Below are positions 32,687 through 42,198 of a stretch of DNA of 64,000 nucleotides, piece by piece (positions within the stretch are counted from its first letter, which is position 1; the number at the start of each line of letters is the position of its first letter). The position numbers and the translations under genes were made by a program. This DNA is from Bin87 sp965203855. Lineage in GTDB: Bacteria; Chloroflexota; Dehalococcoidia; Lucifugimonadales; UBA3495. The notes beneath the pieces were generated by a model, which searched no databases, was not told where the DNA came from, and worked only from the letters and a program-made list of their open reading frames with translations. The stretch covers positions 310,001-374,000 of the forward strand of contig CBDBDN010000005.1 of the NCBI GenBank assembly GCA_965203855.1, in the 5' to 3' direction.

Positions 32687-34765
32687 ATGCGTTACGGATT
32701 TTCAGCGCCGCGATTTTACTTTGCCATATCGGTCCTGCCTTGGTTGGCGCTGCTGGGCTGGCTGGCCGCGTTGTCGTGGTTTATCAATGATGACGCCTTC
32801 ATCAGCTTCCGCTATGCGCGCAACCTGCTGGAGGGGCACGGCCTGGTTTTCAATCCCGGCGAGCGGGTTGAGGGCTACTCCAACTTTCTGTGGACGCTGG
32901 AGCTGGCCGCTATCTGGGGCGTCTTTGGCCTAAAGCCGGAACACGCCGCGCCTTGGCTGTCCGTAGCCTGCACCGTCGGCACCCTGGCCGCCCTGCTGTG
33001 GTGGGGGCTACGCGCGCCGGCGCTGCCCTACCCGAAACTAACCACCTGGATGGCGTTGGGCCTGGTGTGCAGCAGCGCCACCTTTGCCGTCTGGACTTCC
33101 GGCGGCGGTCTGGAAACGCGGCAGTTCACCCTTTTTATCGTCCTGGAGGTGGTAAGCCTGTCCCTATACCGCCGCAACCGGTGGGGTTTGCTGGCGGCAT
33201 CGCTGAGTCTGGCGGCGGCATCGCTGACCCGCCCGGAGGGGCCGCTTATTGCGGCGCTCTGCTGCGGCTGGTTCGTCATCCAGAGCATGGCCGACGCCGG
33301 CCGGCTGCGCCCCGACTGGCGCGGAATGGCGCACCTAATCGCCCCGTGCGCCATCTTGATTACCGCCCATTTTCTGTTTCGCTACGGCTACTATGGCGAA
33401 TGGCTGCCCAACACTTACTACGCCAAATATGTACGCCCCTGGTACGAGCTCGGCTTTCAGTATCTGTCGGCGGCGGCGCTGGAAACCGGGCTGTATCTGC
33501 TGCTGCCATTGGCCTGGGTCGGACTGCGGCAGCGTTGGCGGGAATGCCGTGACGGGAGCTATGCGCTGGTTCTGCTCCTGGTCATCGTTTATAGCGTCTA
33601 TGTAATGCGTATCGGCGGCGACATTTTTGAATACCGGCCGCTGGATTTCTACTGGCCGCTGCTGGCGCTGCCGGCGGCGACGGGCATAGTGCATCTGGGC
33701 CGCCGGATTGCCGACATAACACGAACATTTATACGGGGGAGGGTAATTTGGGGTACGCCGGCCTGGGCGCTGCTGATTTTTACGCCCGTGCTATTTTACG
33801 CCAGCGCGCTGCAAATAGCGCTGAGGCTTGAAGACAACATGAGATCCAGTAAAATATATATTGAACTTACTGCGGCAAACTACCCTTGGCTGCTGGCGGC
33901 GCCGGGAATGCCCGCCTTGTCTGCTCTCTCGCACGATTTACGCGTCTCTCTTTATCCACATAAGGCACGTAAGTTCACGCGCTATGATGTAGGCCGACTT
34001 GCCAGTCGGTGGCGGGCTGAATATCAACCTTATGAGAATCTGGAGCGCGGTCTAATTCCCGATGATGCGGTGACGGCTATCAACCGGTCGGGCATAATAC
34101 CTTACTATCTTGCGGATCTGAAAATTATTGACCGGTATGGCTTGACGGATGCAACCATAGCGCGCAACCCGGTCGCTAAACCCAACAGCCAGCGTGCTAT
34201 CGCGCACGACCGCGAGCCGCCGCCCGGCTATCTGGCAGAGCGGGGCGTCAACATTTACGTATTCCCGGCCGTGAAAACGCCGGCCGCAGCCCTGGAACGC
34301 GCGCCCTACGCGGCGCAAGTCGGTCCCGACCTGTGGATGCCCTTTGACGCCATTGACCGGCAGTGGGTACTCCAACATTTCGGCAACTATAACCTGTTAT
34401 TTCTGAACAGCGGGCCGGCTGTTGACGCGCCGCTTGCCGGCGGGCCGGCGATCCGCTCTACCTACTCCGTATATCACACTGGCAAATACCTACTGTATGT
34501 CAAAAAGGCTTGCCGGCTGACGGATTTGACAACGAATTTCATGGTGCATATAACTCCGGCTGATCCGAAAGACCTGCCCGCCGACCGGCGGCAGTACGGC
34601 TATGACAACCTGGATTTCAGTATCATAAATTATGCGGCGCCCCGCAGCGGCGAGTGCGTTGTAATCCGCAAACTGCCGTCATATCCGATTGCCGCAATCA
34701 CAACCGGCCAATATAATGCGGAAGGCCGCCTCTGGGAAGGCGAAATCATCCCGGAGCCGCAATGA
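32687..34765 (+). CDS. ZomB/AftB-like GT-C membrane glycosyltransferase with C-terminal FFLH/RLWE module (copy 1)
   Basis: 692 residues, about 10-11 membrane helices. After the first helix comes NDDAFISFRYARNLLEGHGL then VFNPGERVEGYSNFLWT, the acidic first loop typical of ZomB and AftB-type GT-C enzymes, which use lipid-linked sugars outside the membrane. The last ~110 residues form a soluble module (YSVYHTGKYLLYVKKAC, MVHITPADPKDLP, GYDNLDF, GECVV, TTGQYN-RLWEGE) also found in three other proteins here. The acceptor is unknown. It is followed by a nearly identical gene. Confidence 0.8.
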   Translation: MRYGFSAPRFYFAISVLPWLALLGWLAALSWFINDDAFISFRYARNLLEGHGLVFNPGERVEGYSNFLWTLELAAIWGVFGLKPEHAAPWLSVACTVGTLAALLWWGLRAPALPYPKLTTWMALGLVCSSATFAVWTSGGGLETRQFTLFIVLEVVSLSLYRRNRWGLLAASLSLAAASLTRPEGPLIAALCCGWFVIQSMADAGRLRPDWRGMAHLIAPCAILITAHFLFRYGYYGEWLPNTYYAKYVRPWYELGFQYLSAAALETGLYLLLPLAWVGLRQRWRECRDGSYALVLLLVIVYSVYVMRIGGDIFEYRPLDFYWPLLALPAATGIVHLGRRIADITRTFIRGRVIWGTPAWALLIFTPVLFYASALQIALRLEDNMRSSKIYIELTAANYPWLLAAPGMPALSALSHDLRVSLYPHKARKFTRYDVGRLASRWRAEYQPYENLERGLIPDDAVTAINRSGIIPYYLADLKIIDRYGLTDATIARNPVAKPNSQRAIAHDREPPPGYLAERGVNIYVFPAVKTPAAALERAPYAAQVGPDLWMPFDAIDRQWVLQHFGNYNLLFLNSGPAVDAPLAGGPAIRSTYSVYHTGKYLLYVKKACRLTDLTTNFMVHITPADPKDLPADRRQYGYDNLDFSIINYAAPRSGECVVIRKLPSYPIAAITTGQYNAEGRLWEGEIIPEPQ

Positions 34766-34866
34766 CCCGCCGCCCGCGCAATATGCTATACTAGCCATCG
34801 GCGACCAGTATGCGCCGATGGCGGCAAATTAATTAACCGGTAACCGGCTCGTGGAGCCGGACGCTT

Positions 34867-36984
34867 ATGCCCCGGGCCGAAACTTTCGTTGGCGCTCTCA
34901 AAATGAATGCCAGGTTTTCAGCGCCGCGACTTTATTTCGTCATCGCAGTGCTGCCCTGGCTGGGGCTGCTGGGATGGCTGGCCGCGTTATCGTGGTTTAT
35001 CACTGATGACGCTTTCGTCAGTTTTCGCTATGCGCGCAATCTGCTGGAGGGGCACGGCCTGGTTTTCAATCCCGGCGAGCGGGTTGAGGGCTACTCCAAC
35101 TTTCTGTGGACGCTGGAACTGGCTGCCCTTTGGGGCGTCTTTGGCGTAAAGCCGGAACACACCGCGCCCTGGCTGTCGGTGGCTTGCACTGTCGGAACCT
35201 TGGCCGCCCTGCTGTGGTGGGGGCTACGCACGCCGGCGTTGCCGCACCGGAAATTGACCACCTGGCTGGCCTTGGGCTTGGTGTGCAGCAGCGCCACTTT
35301 TGCGGTCTGGACTTCCGGCGGCGGGCTGGAAACGCGGCAGTTCACCCTTTTTATCGTCCTGGCAGTGGTCAGCCTCGCCTTATACCGCCGCAACCGTTGG
35401 GGTCTGTTGGCGGCATCGCTGAGTCTGACGGCGGCATCGCTGACCCGCCCGGAGGGGCCGTTGATTGCGGCTCTGTGCTGCGGCTGGTTCGTCATCCAGA
35501 GTATGGCCGACGCCGGCCGGCTGCGCCCCGACTGGCGCGGAATGGCGTACTTAATCGCGCCGTGCGCCATCTTAATCGCCGCCCATTTTCTGTTTCGCTA
35601 CGCCTACTATGGCGAATGGCTGCCCAACACTTACTACGCCAAATATGTGCGGCCCTGGTACGAGCTCGGGTTTCGGTATCTGTCGGCGGCGGCAATTGAA
35701 ACGGGGTTGTATCTGCTGCTGCCGCTGGCCTGGGTCGGGCTGCGGCAGCGGTGGCGGGAATGCCGCGATGGGAGCTATGCGCTGGTTCTGCTCCTGGTCA
35801 TCGTTTATAGCGTCTATGTAATGCGTATCGGCGCCGACCATTTTGAATACCGGCCGCTGGATTTCTACTGGCCGCTGCTGGCGCTGCCGGCGGCGACGGG
35901 CATAGTGCATCTGGGCTGCCGGATTGCCGGCGCATTACAAACAATTGTATGGGTGCGAGGGGTAATTTTCAATGCGCCGGCCTGGGCGCTGCTGATTTTT
36001 ATGCCCGTGCTATTTTACGCCAACATTATGCAAGCAATACTGCTGTTTGAGCACATCAACCAACCAGAGAAAGTGAGAGTTGAACTTACTGCGGCAAACT
36101 ACCGCTGGCTGTTGGCGGCGCCGGGAATGCTGGCGCTGAACTCCATAGCCAACGACCTGCGCTACAGTAACTTGAAATATTTCGTCAGATCGCCCACATA
36201 TCATGACTTCTTAGCCGGCTCATGGCTGGCGGAATATACTCCCTACGAGAATATGCCGGTCGGGCTCATTCCTGATGATGCGGTTATGTATTCATGGCCT
36301 GCGGGTATAATACCTTACTATCTTGCCGATGTGAAGATTATTGACCGGTATGGCTTGACGGATGCAACCATAGCGCGCAACCCGGTCGCTAAACCCAACC
36401 AGGGGCGCCGCATCGCGCACGACCGCGAGCCGCCGCCCGGCTATCTGGTAGAGCGGGGCGTCAACATCTACGTATTCCCGGCGGCGAAAACGCCGTCCGC
36501 AGCCTTGGAACGCGCGCCCTACGCGGCGCAAGTCGGGCCCGACCTGTGGATGCCCTTTGACGCCATTGACCGGCATTGGGTACTCCAACATTTCGGCAAC
36601 CATAATCTGTTATTTCTGAACCACGCTCAAACCGTTGACGCGCCGTTTCTCGAAGGAAGGTTGCCGGCGATTCACTCTACCTACGCCGTATATCACACTG
36701 GCAAATACCTCGTATATGCCAAATCACGCTGCCGGCCGACCGATTTAACAACAAACTTCCTGGTGCATATAACTCCGGCTAATCCGAAAGACCTGCCCGC
36801 CGACCGGCGGCAGTACGGCTATGACAACCTGGATTTCAGTTTCCAAAATTATGCGGCGCCCCGCAGCGGCGAGTGTGTCCTAACCGTCAAACTGCCGCAA
36901 TACCCGATTGCATCAATCAGAACCGGCCAGTACAATGACCAGGGCCGCATCTGGGAAGGCGAAATCATCCTGGATCCGCAATGA
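34867..36984 (+). CDS. ZomB/AftB-like GT-C membrane glycosyltransferase with C-terminal module (copy 2)
   Basis: 705 residues. Residues 13-700 parallel copy 1: the DDAFVSFRYARNLLEGHGLV loop, the helices, and the C-terminal module (YAVYHTGKYLVYAKSRC, LVHITPANPKDLP, GYDNLDF, GECV, RTGQYN-RIWEGE). Identity is high at both ends but low between about residues 350 and 460. The first 12 codons (MPRAETFVGALK) and the GGAGCC site before the ATG resemble the start of the decarboxylase gene at 37108, so its translation start appears captured from that gene. An alternative start is the ATG at 34903. Confidence 0.8.
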   Translation: MPRAETFVGALKMNARFSAPRLYFVIAVLPWLGLLGWLAALSWFITDDAFVSFRYARNLLEGHGLVFNPGERVEGYSNFLWTLELAALWGVFGVKPEHTAPWLSVACTVGTLAALLWWGLRTPALPHRKLTTWLALGLVCSSATFAVWTSGGGLETRQFTLFIVLAVVSLALYRRNRWGLLAASLSLTAASLTRPEGPLIAALCCGWFVIQSMADAGRLRPDWRGMAYLIAPCAILIAAHFLFRYAYYGEWLPNTYYAKYVRPWYELGFRYLSAAAIETGLYLLLPLAWVGLRQRWRECRDGSYALVLLLVIVYSVYVMRIGADHFEYRPLDFYWPLLALPAATGIVHLGCRIAGALQTIVWVRGVIFNAPAWALLIFMPVLFYANIMQAILLFEHINQPEKVRVELTAANYRWLLAAPGMLALNSIANDLRYSNLKYFVRSPTYHDFLAGSWLAEYTPYENMPVGLIPDDAVMYSWPAGIIPYYLADVKIIDRYGLTDATIARNPVAKPNQGRRIAHDREPPPGYLVERGVNIYVFPAAKTPSAALERAPYAAQVGPDLWMPFDAIDRHWVLQHFGNHNLLFLNHAQTVDAPFLEGRLPAIHSTYAVYHTGKYLVYAKSRCRPTDLTTNFLVHITPANPKDLPADRRQYGYDNLDFSFQNYAAPRSGECVLTVKLPQYPIASIRTGQYNDQGRIWEGEIILDPQ

Positions 36985-37107
36985 CTTGCCGCCCCCGGCC
37001 GGCCGCTTTATGCGCTATACTATCCATCCGTCCATACCGCACCGCCGCCGGCCGCCGGCGGCGTCCAGCCAATCAGCCAACCTACCCGCACAAGGAGCCA
37101 GTCGCCT

Positions 37108-37614
37108 ATGCCCTGGGCCGAAACCATCGTTGACACCCTCAAAAAGTGGGACACTTCACTCATCGCCTATGTCCCCGACATATCCATCGACCGCGTAACC
37201 AGCATCATTGACGCCGACCCTTTCTTTCATCTGGTGTCCTGCACCCGAGAGGAGGAAGCCGTCGGCGTGGCCGTAGGCAGCTATGCCGTCGGGCGCAACG
37301 CCGCCGTCTTTATGCAGTCCAGCGGGTTCGGCAACAGCGTCAACGCCATCGCCAGCCTCTGCCTGCCCGCCCGCACCCCCATCCCCATCTTTATGAACCT
37401 GCGCGGCCAGGTCGGCGAATTCAACATCGCCCAGGTCGCTATGGGCCGCAACACTACCCCCATCCTCGACCTGTTCGGCATCGCCCACTACACCATTGAA
37501 AGCGAGGAACGGATGGATACCCTGCTGGACGGCATAATGAAATTGTGCCACGCCCACCGCAATCCGGTCGCCGTCTGTATGACCCCTATGCTGCACGGAG
37601 GCAAAATTGCTTAG
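37108..37614 (+). CDS. comD: Sulfopyruvate/phosphonopyruvate decarboxylase-like alpha subunit (Pyr domain)
   Basis: 168 residues, the TPP Pyr domain on its own. VSCTREEEAVGVAVGSYAVG holds the catalytic Glu; MQSSGFGNSVNAIASL and FMNLRGQVGEFN are the ComD-type blocks. AAGGAGCC precedes the ATG by about 8 bases, and a TATACT hexamer is at 37016-37021. Together with the next gene it makes a split decarboxylase of the ComDE (sulfopyruvate to sulfoacetaldehyde) or phosphonopyruvate type; sequence alone does not settle which. Confidence 0.75.
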   Translation: MPWAETIVDTLKKWDTSLIAYVPDISIDRVTSIIDADPFFHLVSCTREEEAVGVAVGSYAVGRNAAVFMQSSGFGNSVNAIASLCLPARTPIPIFMNLRGQVGEFNIAQVAMGRNTTPILDLFGIAHYTIESEERMDTLLDGIMKLCHAHRNPVAVCMTPMLHGGKIA

Positions 37615-38164
37615 GTTTGACGCCACCCAACTGGTACTCCGCCACGCCGGCGACAGCCCCATCGTCGGCAACCTCGGCCCCACCAGCGACGAGCTGTATC
37701 ACGCCGGCCATCGCGACCGCAATTTCTACACCTATGGCAGTATGGGCCTCTGTTCGTCCATCGCCCTCGGCATGGCCTTGTCCACCAACGACAAGGTGAT
37801 TTCGCTGGACGGCGACGGTTCCCTGCTGATGAACCTGGGCGCCATCGCCACCATTGGACGGGAAAACCCCGCCAACCTGGTAGTGGTCGTCTGGGACAAC
37901 GAAGCCTGGGGGCAGACCGGCGGCCAGACCAGCCACACCGGAACCGGCACCGACCTGGCGGAAGTCGCCCGTTCCTGCGGCATCGGCAAAACGGCTACCG
38001 TCAACGACCTGGAAACCCTGGAGGATATATTCGGGCGGGCCATGCGCGAGCCGGGTCCCTGGTTCATCGTCGCCAAAATTGAGGAAGCCCCGGAATATAT
38101 GCCGGTAGCTCCGGTAGAGCCGGAGTTCACGCTGTACCGGTTCCGCAATACTTATACGGAATGA
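37607..38164 (+). CDS. comE: Sulfopyruvate/phosphonopyruvate decarboxylase-like beta subunit (PP domain)
   Basis: 185 residues. SLDGDGSLLMNLGAIATIGR followed by VVVWDNEAWGQTGGQ is the GDG-N Mg-TPP motif, and FYTYGSMGLCSSIALGMAL is the PP-domain entry. The start is TTG at 37607, overlapping the alpha-subunit stop, with GGAGG about 9 bases upstream. Overlap and stoichiometry suggest a coupled alpha/beta enzyme. Its last bases overlap the 3' end of the convergent coiled-coil gene by 13. No other coenzyme M, taurine or phosphonate gene is nearby. Confidence 0.78.
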   Translation: MLRFDATQLVLRHAGDSPIVGNLGPTSDELYHAGHRDRNFYTYGSMGLCSSIALGMALSTNDKVISLDGDGSLLMNLGAIATIGRENPANLVVVVWDNEAWGQTGGQTSHTGTGTDLAEVARSCGIGKTATVNDLETLEDIFGRAMREPGPWFIVAKIEEAPEYMPVAPVEPEFTLYRFRNTYTE

Positions 38165-38892
38165 TTGGCGGGCGGCTGCCGGCCGGGTTCTCCTGCCGCA
38201 TCGCCGCCGTTGCCGCTGCTATTGCCATTGCCATCGCCGCTGCCATTGTGGTTGTCGGCGGCGCGGTTGATCGCCAGCTCCGAAAGTTCCAGCACTTTGG
38301 CAGCGAGGACGGCGTTGCGCTCGCCCTCGGCCTTTAGTTGCGCCAGAAATTCCGACTGCATCGCCTGCATCACTTTCCGATCCTCTGCGCGTTCCTGCTC
38401 CTGCCGGGCGCGTTGCTGTTCTCGCTGGACGCGCTCTTCCTGACGCTCCTGCTCCTGCCGGGCGCGCTCCTGTTCTCGCTGGATGCGCTCTTCCTGACGC
38501 TCCTGCTCCTGCCGGGCGCGCTCCTGTTCTTGCCGGGCGCGTTCCTGTTCTCGCTGGACGCGCTCTTCCTGACGCTCCTGCTCCTGCCGGGCGCGCTCCT
38601 CTTGGCGTTCCTGTTCCCAACGCGCCTTGTCTTCCAGGCGCTCCTGCTGGCGGGCCTGCTCCGCCTCATGGTTCTTCATAAACTGCCAGAGGGACAAAAT
38701 CATCTCAAATCCTCCAACGAACCCTGACGCAGCAACCACAGCCGCCGTGTTGATTACCGCCGCCGTTACCGTGTCGGAGACCATCCGCGCATCCGTATTA
38801 TACGCCCAAAGCGTTACCAGCAGCGCCGCCGCTCCGCCAATTGCCGCAGCAATCGGGTAGATTATAACGATGGCAATGACAATCCGACTCAT
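38152..38892 (-). CDS. Two-helix membrane protein with long charged coiled coil
   Basis: 246 residues. SRIVIAIVIIYPIAAAIGGA and VINTAAVVAASGFVGGFEMI are two membrane helices. From residue ~80 to ~170 the sequence is nearly all (R)QEQERQEER-type heptads, produced by a short DNA repeat, then AEDRKVMQAMQSEFLAQLKA and a Gly/Asn-rich tail. AAGGAG is 4-5 bases before the ATG at 38892. It resembles in layout the proteins at 42199 and 53503. A scaffold or tether role is plausible; no enzyme motif. Confidence 0.6.
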   Translation of the reverse strand: MSRIVIAIVIIYPIAAAIGGAAALLVTLWAYNTDARMVSDTVTAAVINTAAVVAASGFVGGFEMILSLWQFMKNHEAEQARQQERLEDKARWEQERQEERARQEQERQEERVQREQERARQEQERARQEQERQEERIQREQERARQEQERQEERVQREQQRARQEQERAEDRKVMQAMQSEFLAQLKAEGERNAVLAAKVLELSELAINRAADNHNGSGDGNGNSSGNGGDAAGEPGRQPPANHSV

Positions 38893-39140
38893 CAGCTCCT
38901 TGCTCCCGCCCGCCGGCTGATGTAGCAATCCCGGCTGGCGCAGCGATTATAGCGGCAATACCCGCATTCCCGCCATCCGGCATAGAGATGCGAAACCCGC
39001 GCCTCAGCCGCGCCGGCCCATCCCGTTTGCGGCCGGCATCGGGTACTTCCTGCGTCGGCCCGGCGCAAACTGTACTGCCGGCGCTTCAGGCCCGTAGCAG
39101 CGCCGCAGATTTCTCCCCGAAAAATCCGGCAGCCGCTTGG

Positions 39141-40889
39141 TTAAGGCGCGGACGGCAGCGCAAACTCCGCTTCCCACAGTCGCGGCCCATCCGGTATGTA
39201 CTGTCCAGTGTGAATCGCGGCAATAGAATACGGCGGCAGCTCCACTGTTGCGTTGCATTGTGCGCCAATCCGCCTGCCGTGTGTTGCAAAGGCAAAATCC
39301 AGGCCCTGATAGCCGTGCTGTTGTCGGTTAACTGATAAGTCTTCCGTTCTAATCGGGTAAATATGCAAAAAGAACAGAGCATCAACATCCGCTGCCGCGC
39401 AATTCTCTTTGATATAGTACAGATTGCCGTCGCCCGCATAAATATCAAAATACGCGCGCGCCAGCGGTTCGCCTCCGGCAATCGGAGTATAAACGCCGGC
39501 TTCGCCGGAGGGCGCCATCGCAAACTCCGCTTCCCAAAGTCGCGGCCCGCCCCGTGTGTACTGGCCGGTGACTAGCAGCGTTATCGGGTGTCCCGGTAGC
39601 GCTACGGACGCCGCGCACTTTCCGTCAGACAACAGGCCAACCCTTCTAAAATCAAAGTCCCGGTTCAGGAAGCCGTATTGTTGCCTACTGGCCGGCAAAT
39701 CGCTTGGCTGCGCCGGGTAAATATGCAAAAAGAAGCTATCGGAAATATCCTCCGGAGAATAATTATCTTTGAAATAATATAGCCGGCCGTCTCTGCTGAA
39801 AACATTAAATACGGAACTGGATACTTGCTCAGCATCAGCAGCCGGCGTCGTGTAACTGGCCTCAAAGTACACCGACTGGTGCGTATCCGTAGTGAAATGC
39901 GCCAAAAGCGCCAGTCCGATGCCAACGGCAATTACCAGAACACATACCGCCGTGCCCAGCCGCTGCGGAGTAATCATTCCGGGCAATTTCAGGCCGCGAC
40001 CCGGCCAATCCACTAATATGGCAAACCGCTTTTGCGACAGCAGTATCTCAACCGCATACCAGACGCTAATGATGCCAAGCAAATACTCGGTGAATTCCAG
40101 CGAGCGGTACGGGAAATACGCCGCCGCGTGGGCTTGCTGCATAGCATAAGCCTTGCCGCCAATGATTGCCGTGGCCGAAATTATCGCCGGCAGCAATTTG
40201 ACGCGACCGCTGATTAGAGCATAACACGCCAGCAACGGCAGCAGCATAGTTATCTGGTTAAACAAAAAATACAAATATCTAGGCGACCAAACGTCATACT
40301 CATATGCGCTTGTTGCAATGATGCCCAGAATCATCAAAAACGAAGGCGCTGGAATACCCAGCAACCGATCCCGGCCGCAGAAAAATGCCGCAATCGCTAT
40401 AATACACCAAATCAGGGCCGGTTGTGTGTAGAGTATATCGAACTGATCAGTGTATTTAGTACGAATGTTATGCAAATTCAATTCCTCTTGAATATTATTG
40501 TCCAGTAAATAATCCGGCGTCGCGAATCCAATAATTCGTTGCCCCCAGCTGATTTCTTCCCCGGCAACAAATACCAGCCCGATGCCGGCCAGAATGTACA
40601 TACTGCATACAAACTTACTCCCCCCCCCCCCCCGAGTCCGGCGGCGAGAAACAGCGTCGCTCCGGCTACCAAGAACCAAAACGCCGTAAGATATTCTACC
40701 CAGCTGTCCTCCAGCGCGAGCGCACTGTAAGTCGCCGGTTCGATGAGAGCTAGAACGCTAAAGCATAGAATATGTAAGCACACCACTCCGTAGCCGACCG
40801 CAGCAATACGGCCACCAAAACCGGCTGCGTCCCCCAGTAGATAGCTGAGATGCGGAGAACCCGTCGTCCGCCGCTGTCGGTGTAGCCAT
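39141..40889 (-). CDS. Membrane protein with two C-terminal FFLH/RLWE modules; frame disrupted by G14 tract
   Basis: An ATG at 40889 with AAGGAGG opens a frame that shifts near a G5 run (~40835). A second frame carries FSVLALIEPATYSALALE then EDSWVEYLTAFWFLVAGATL and meets G14 at 40620-40633. The rest lies in the first frame: FVAGEEISWGQRIIGF, NIQEELNLHNI, several helices, then two modules (VFSRDGRLYYFKDNY-FFLHIYP...TGQYTRG and FDIYAGDGNLYYIKENC-FFLHIYP...TGQYIPD). The N-terminal GEEISWGQR region is a recurrent uncharacterised bacterial membrane family. With 12 or 15 G the tract would restore the frame. The first module lacks the first conserved Cys. Confidence 0.65.
40620..40633 (-). repeat. 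G14 homopolymer tract inside membrane gene
   Basis: Fourteen C on the plus strand, G14 in the coding sense. The frames on either side differ by the tract's length, so the gene is out of frame at 14 and in frame at 12 or 15. Tracts of this length slip readily in replication and are also hard to assemble. Confidence 0.8.
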
Positions 40890-41065
40890 CAGATTCCCTC
40901 CTTATTCCCAAGCTCTTCCCCACCCGGCGCCGACATTATACAGCAACACGGCCCGGCGGCAATCAGCCAGCCCGTTTGCCACTGCCCGCCCGGTAGTCTA
41001 TCATTAGGGCGCGGGCGGCAGCCTCGGGCTGTCCCATTCGCGGCCCTCAGGAGATTACCAATTCT

Positions 41066-42130
41066 ATGACACCCGCCAACGTAGCCGATTCCGATATTGC
41101 CATTGCCTCCGCTGCCCCCGGCGTTGCGAACACGCCGGCCGCCGGCGCATCCGCGCCCCTGCCCGACGGCCTCGCCGCTGCCGACCTGGTGGAAATCTGC
41201 CGCCAGCTGATCCTGGTGCGCGCCATGGACGAGCGCATCTGGATGATGAACCGGCAGGGCAAAGTGCCCATTGCCGCCTCCGCCCAAGGCCACGAAGCGG
41301 CGCAGCTCGGCTCCCTGCTGGCCGCCCGGCAGGATGGCAACTGCTTCCTGTTCCCCTACTACCGCGACCTGGCCATCAAAATGGCCGCCGGCCTCACGCC
41401 CCGCCAGGTAATGCTCTCCTTCATGGGCAAAGCCGGCGAACCCTACTCCGGCGCGCGCCAGTTCCCCTTGCAGGGCGCCGACCTCCCCCGCCGCATCATC
41501 CAAATCTCCAATGTAGTAGCCGCCAGCCTGACCCAGAGCGTCGGCTACGCCCTCGGCTGCCAAATGCAGGGCGATGACACGGTAACCCTCTGCTACTTCG
41601 GCGACGGCGCTACCAGCCAGGGCGAAACCCACGAAGCCATGAACTTCGCCGCCATTCACCGCCTCCCCATCGTCTTTATCTGCGAAAACAACAAATACGC
41701 CATATCCACCCCGCAAGACTTGCAGATGGTAGTTAGCGATGTCGCCGCGCGCGCCGAAGCCTACGGCTTCCCCGGCTTCGTAGTTGACGGAATGGATGTA
41801 ATAGCCTGCTACGAGGCGGCCCGCCAAGGAATCGTCCACGCCCGCCGCGCCGGCCCGTCCCTGGTGGAAATGAAAGTAGAGCGCTTTATGCCTCACACTA
41901 CCGACGATGACGACCGCCGCTATCGCGACCGCGACGCCGTGGACGCGGCCCGCGCCCGCGACCCGGTAACCGCCTTCCCCGCCGACCTGCTGCGCCGCGG
42001 CATCCTGTCCCAGCAGCAGATTGACCAGTTCCACGCCGACGCCCAGCAGCAAGTCAACGACGCCACCGACTTCGCCGACGCCGCCGCCCCGCCGGACGCC
42101 GCTACGATTTACGACCATCTGTATGCGTAG
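41066..42130 (+). CDS. 2-oxoacid dehydrogenase E1 alpha subunit
   Basis: 354 residues. The TPP motif is GDGATSQGETHEAMNFAAIH (from residue ~179) with ENNKYAISTP, and the substrate-channel region FPYYRDLAIKMAAGL resembles branched-chain (BkdA) and acetoin-type E1 rather than E. coli AceE. HTTDDDDRRYR is the usual region around the regulatory loop. An Ala/Pro-rich N-terminal ~35 residues precede the fold. AGGAG lies about 12 bases before the ATG. E1 beta is separated from it by two coiled-coil genes, which is unusual. Confidence 0.88.
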   Translation: MTPANVADSDIAIASAAPGVANTPAAGASAPLPDGLAAADLVEICRQLILVRAMDERIWMMNRQGKVPIAASAQGHEAAQLGSLLAARQDGNCFLFPYYRDLAIKMAAGLTPRQVMLSFMGKAGEPYSGARQFPLQGADLPRRIIQISNVVAASLTQSVGYALGCQMQGDDTVTLCYFGDGATSQGETHEAMNFAAIHRLPIVFICENNKYAISTPQDLQMVVSDVAARAEAYGFPGFVVDGMDVIACYEAARQGIVHARRAGPSLVEMKVERFMPHTTDDDDRRYRDRDAVDAARARDPVTAFPADLLRRGILSQQQIDQFHADAQQQVNDATDFADAAAPPDAATIYDHLYA

Positions 42131-42198
42131 CGGCGCCGGTATGTGCAGTAGAATGTTGACGGCGCCGGCGGTTGCCGGCAGCGGGCGGCGGCACTAAA

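Noticed and set aside
40889..42118. Open frame of 409 codons on the minus strand
   Set aside because: Antisense of E1 alpha; the GC-rich third positions keep it open.
42172..42198. Earlier start for the coiled-coil gene
   Set aside because: The extension MPAAGGGTK has no ribosome site and is not needed for the fold.
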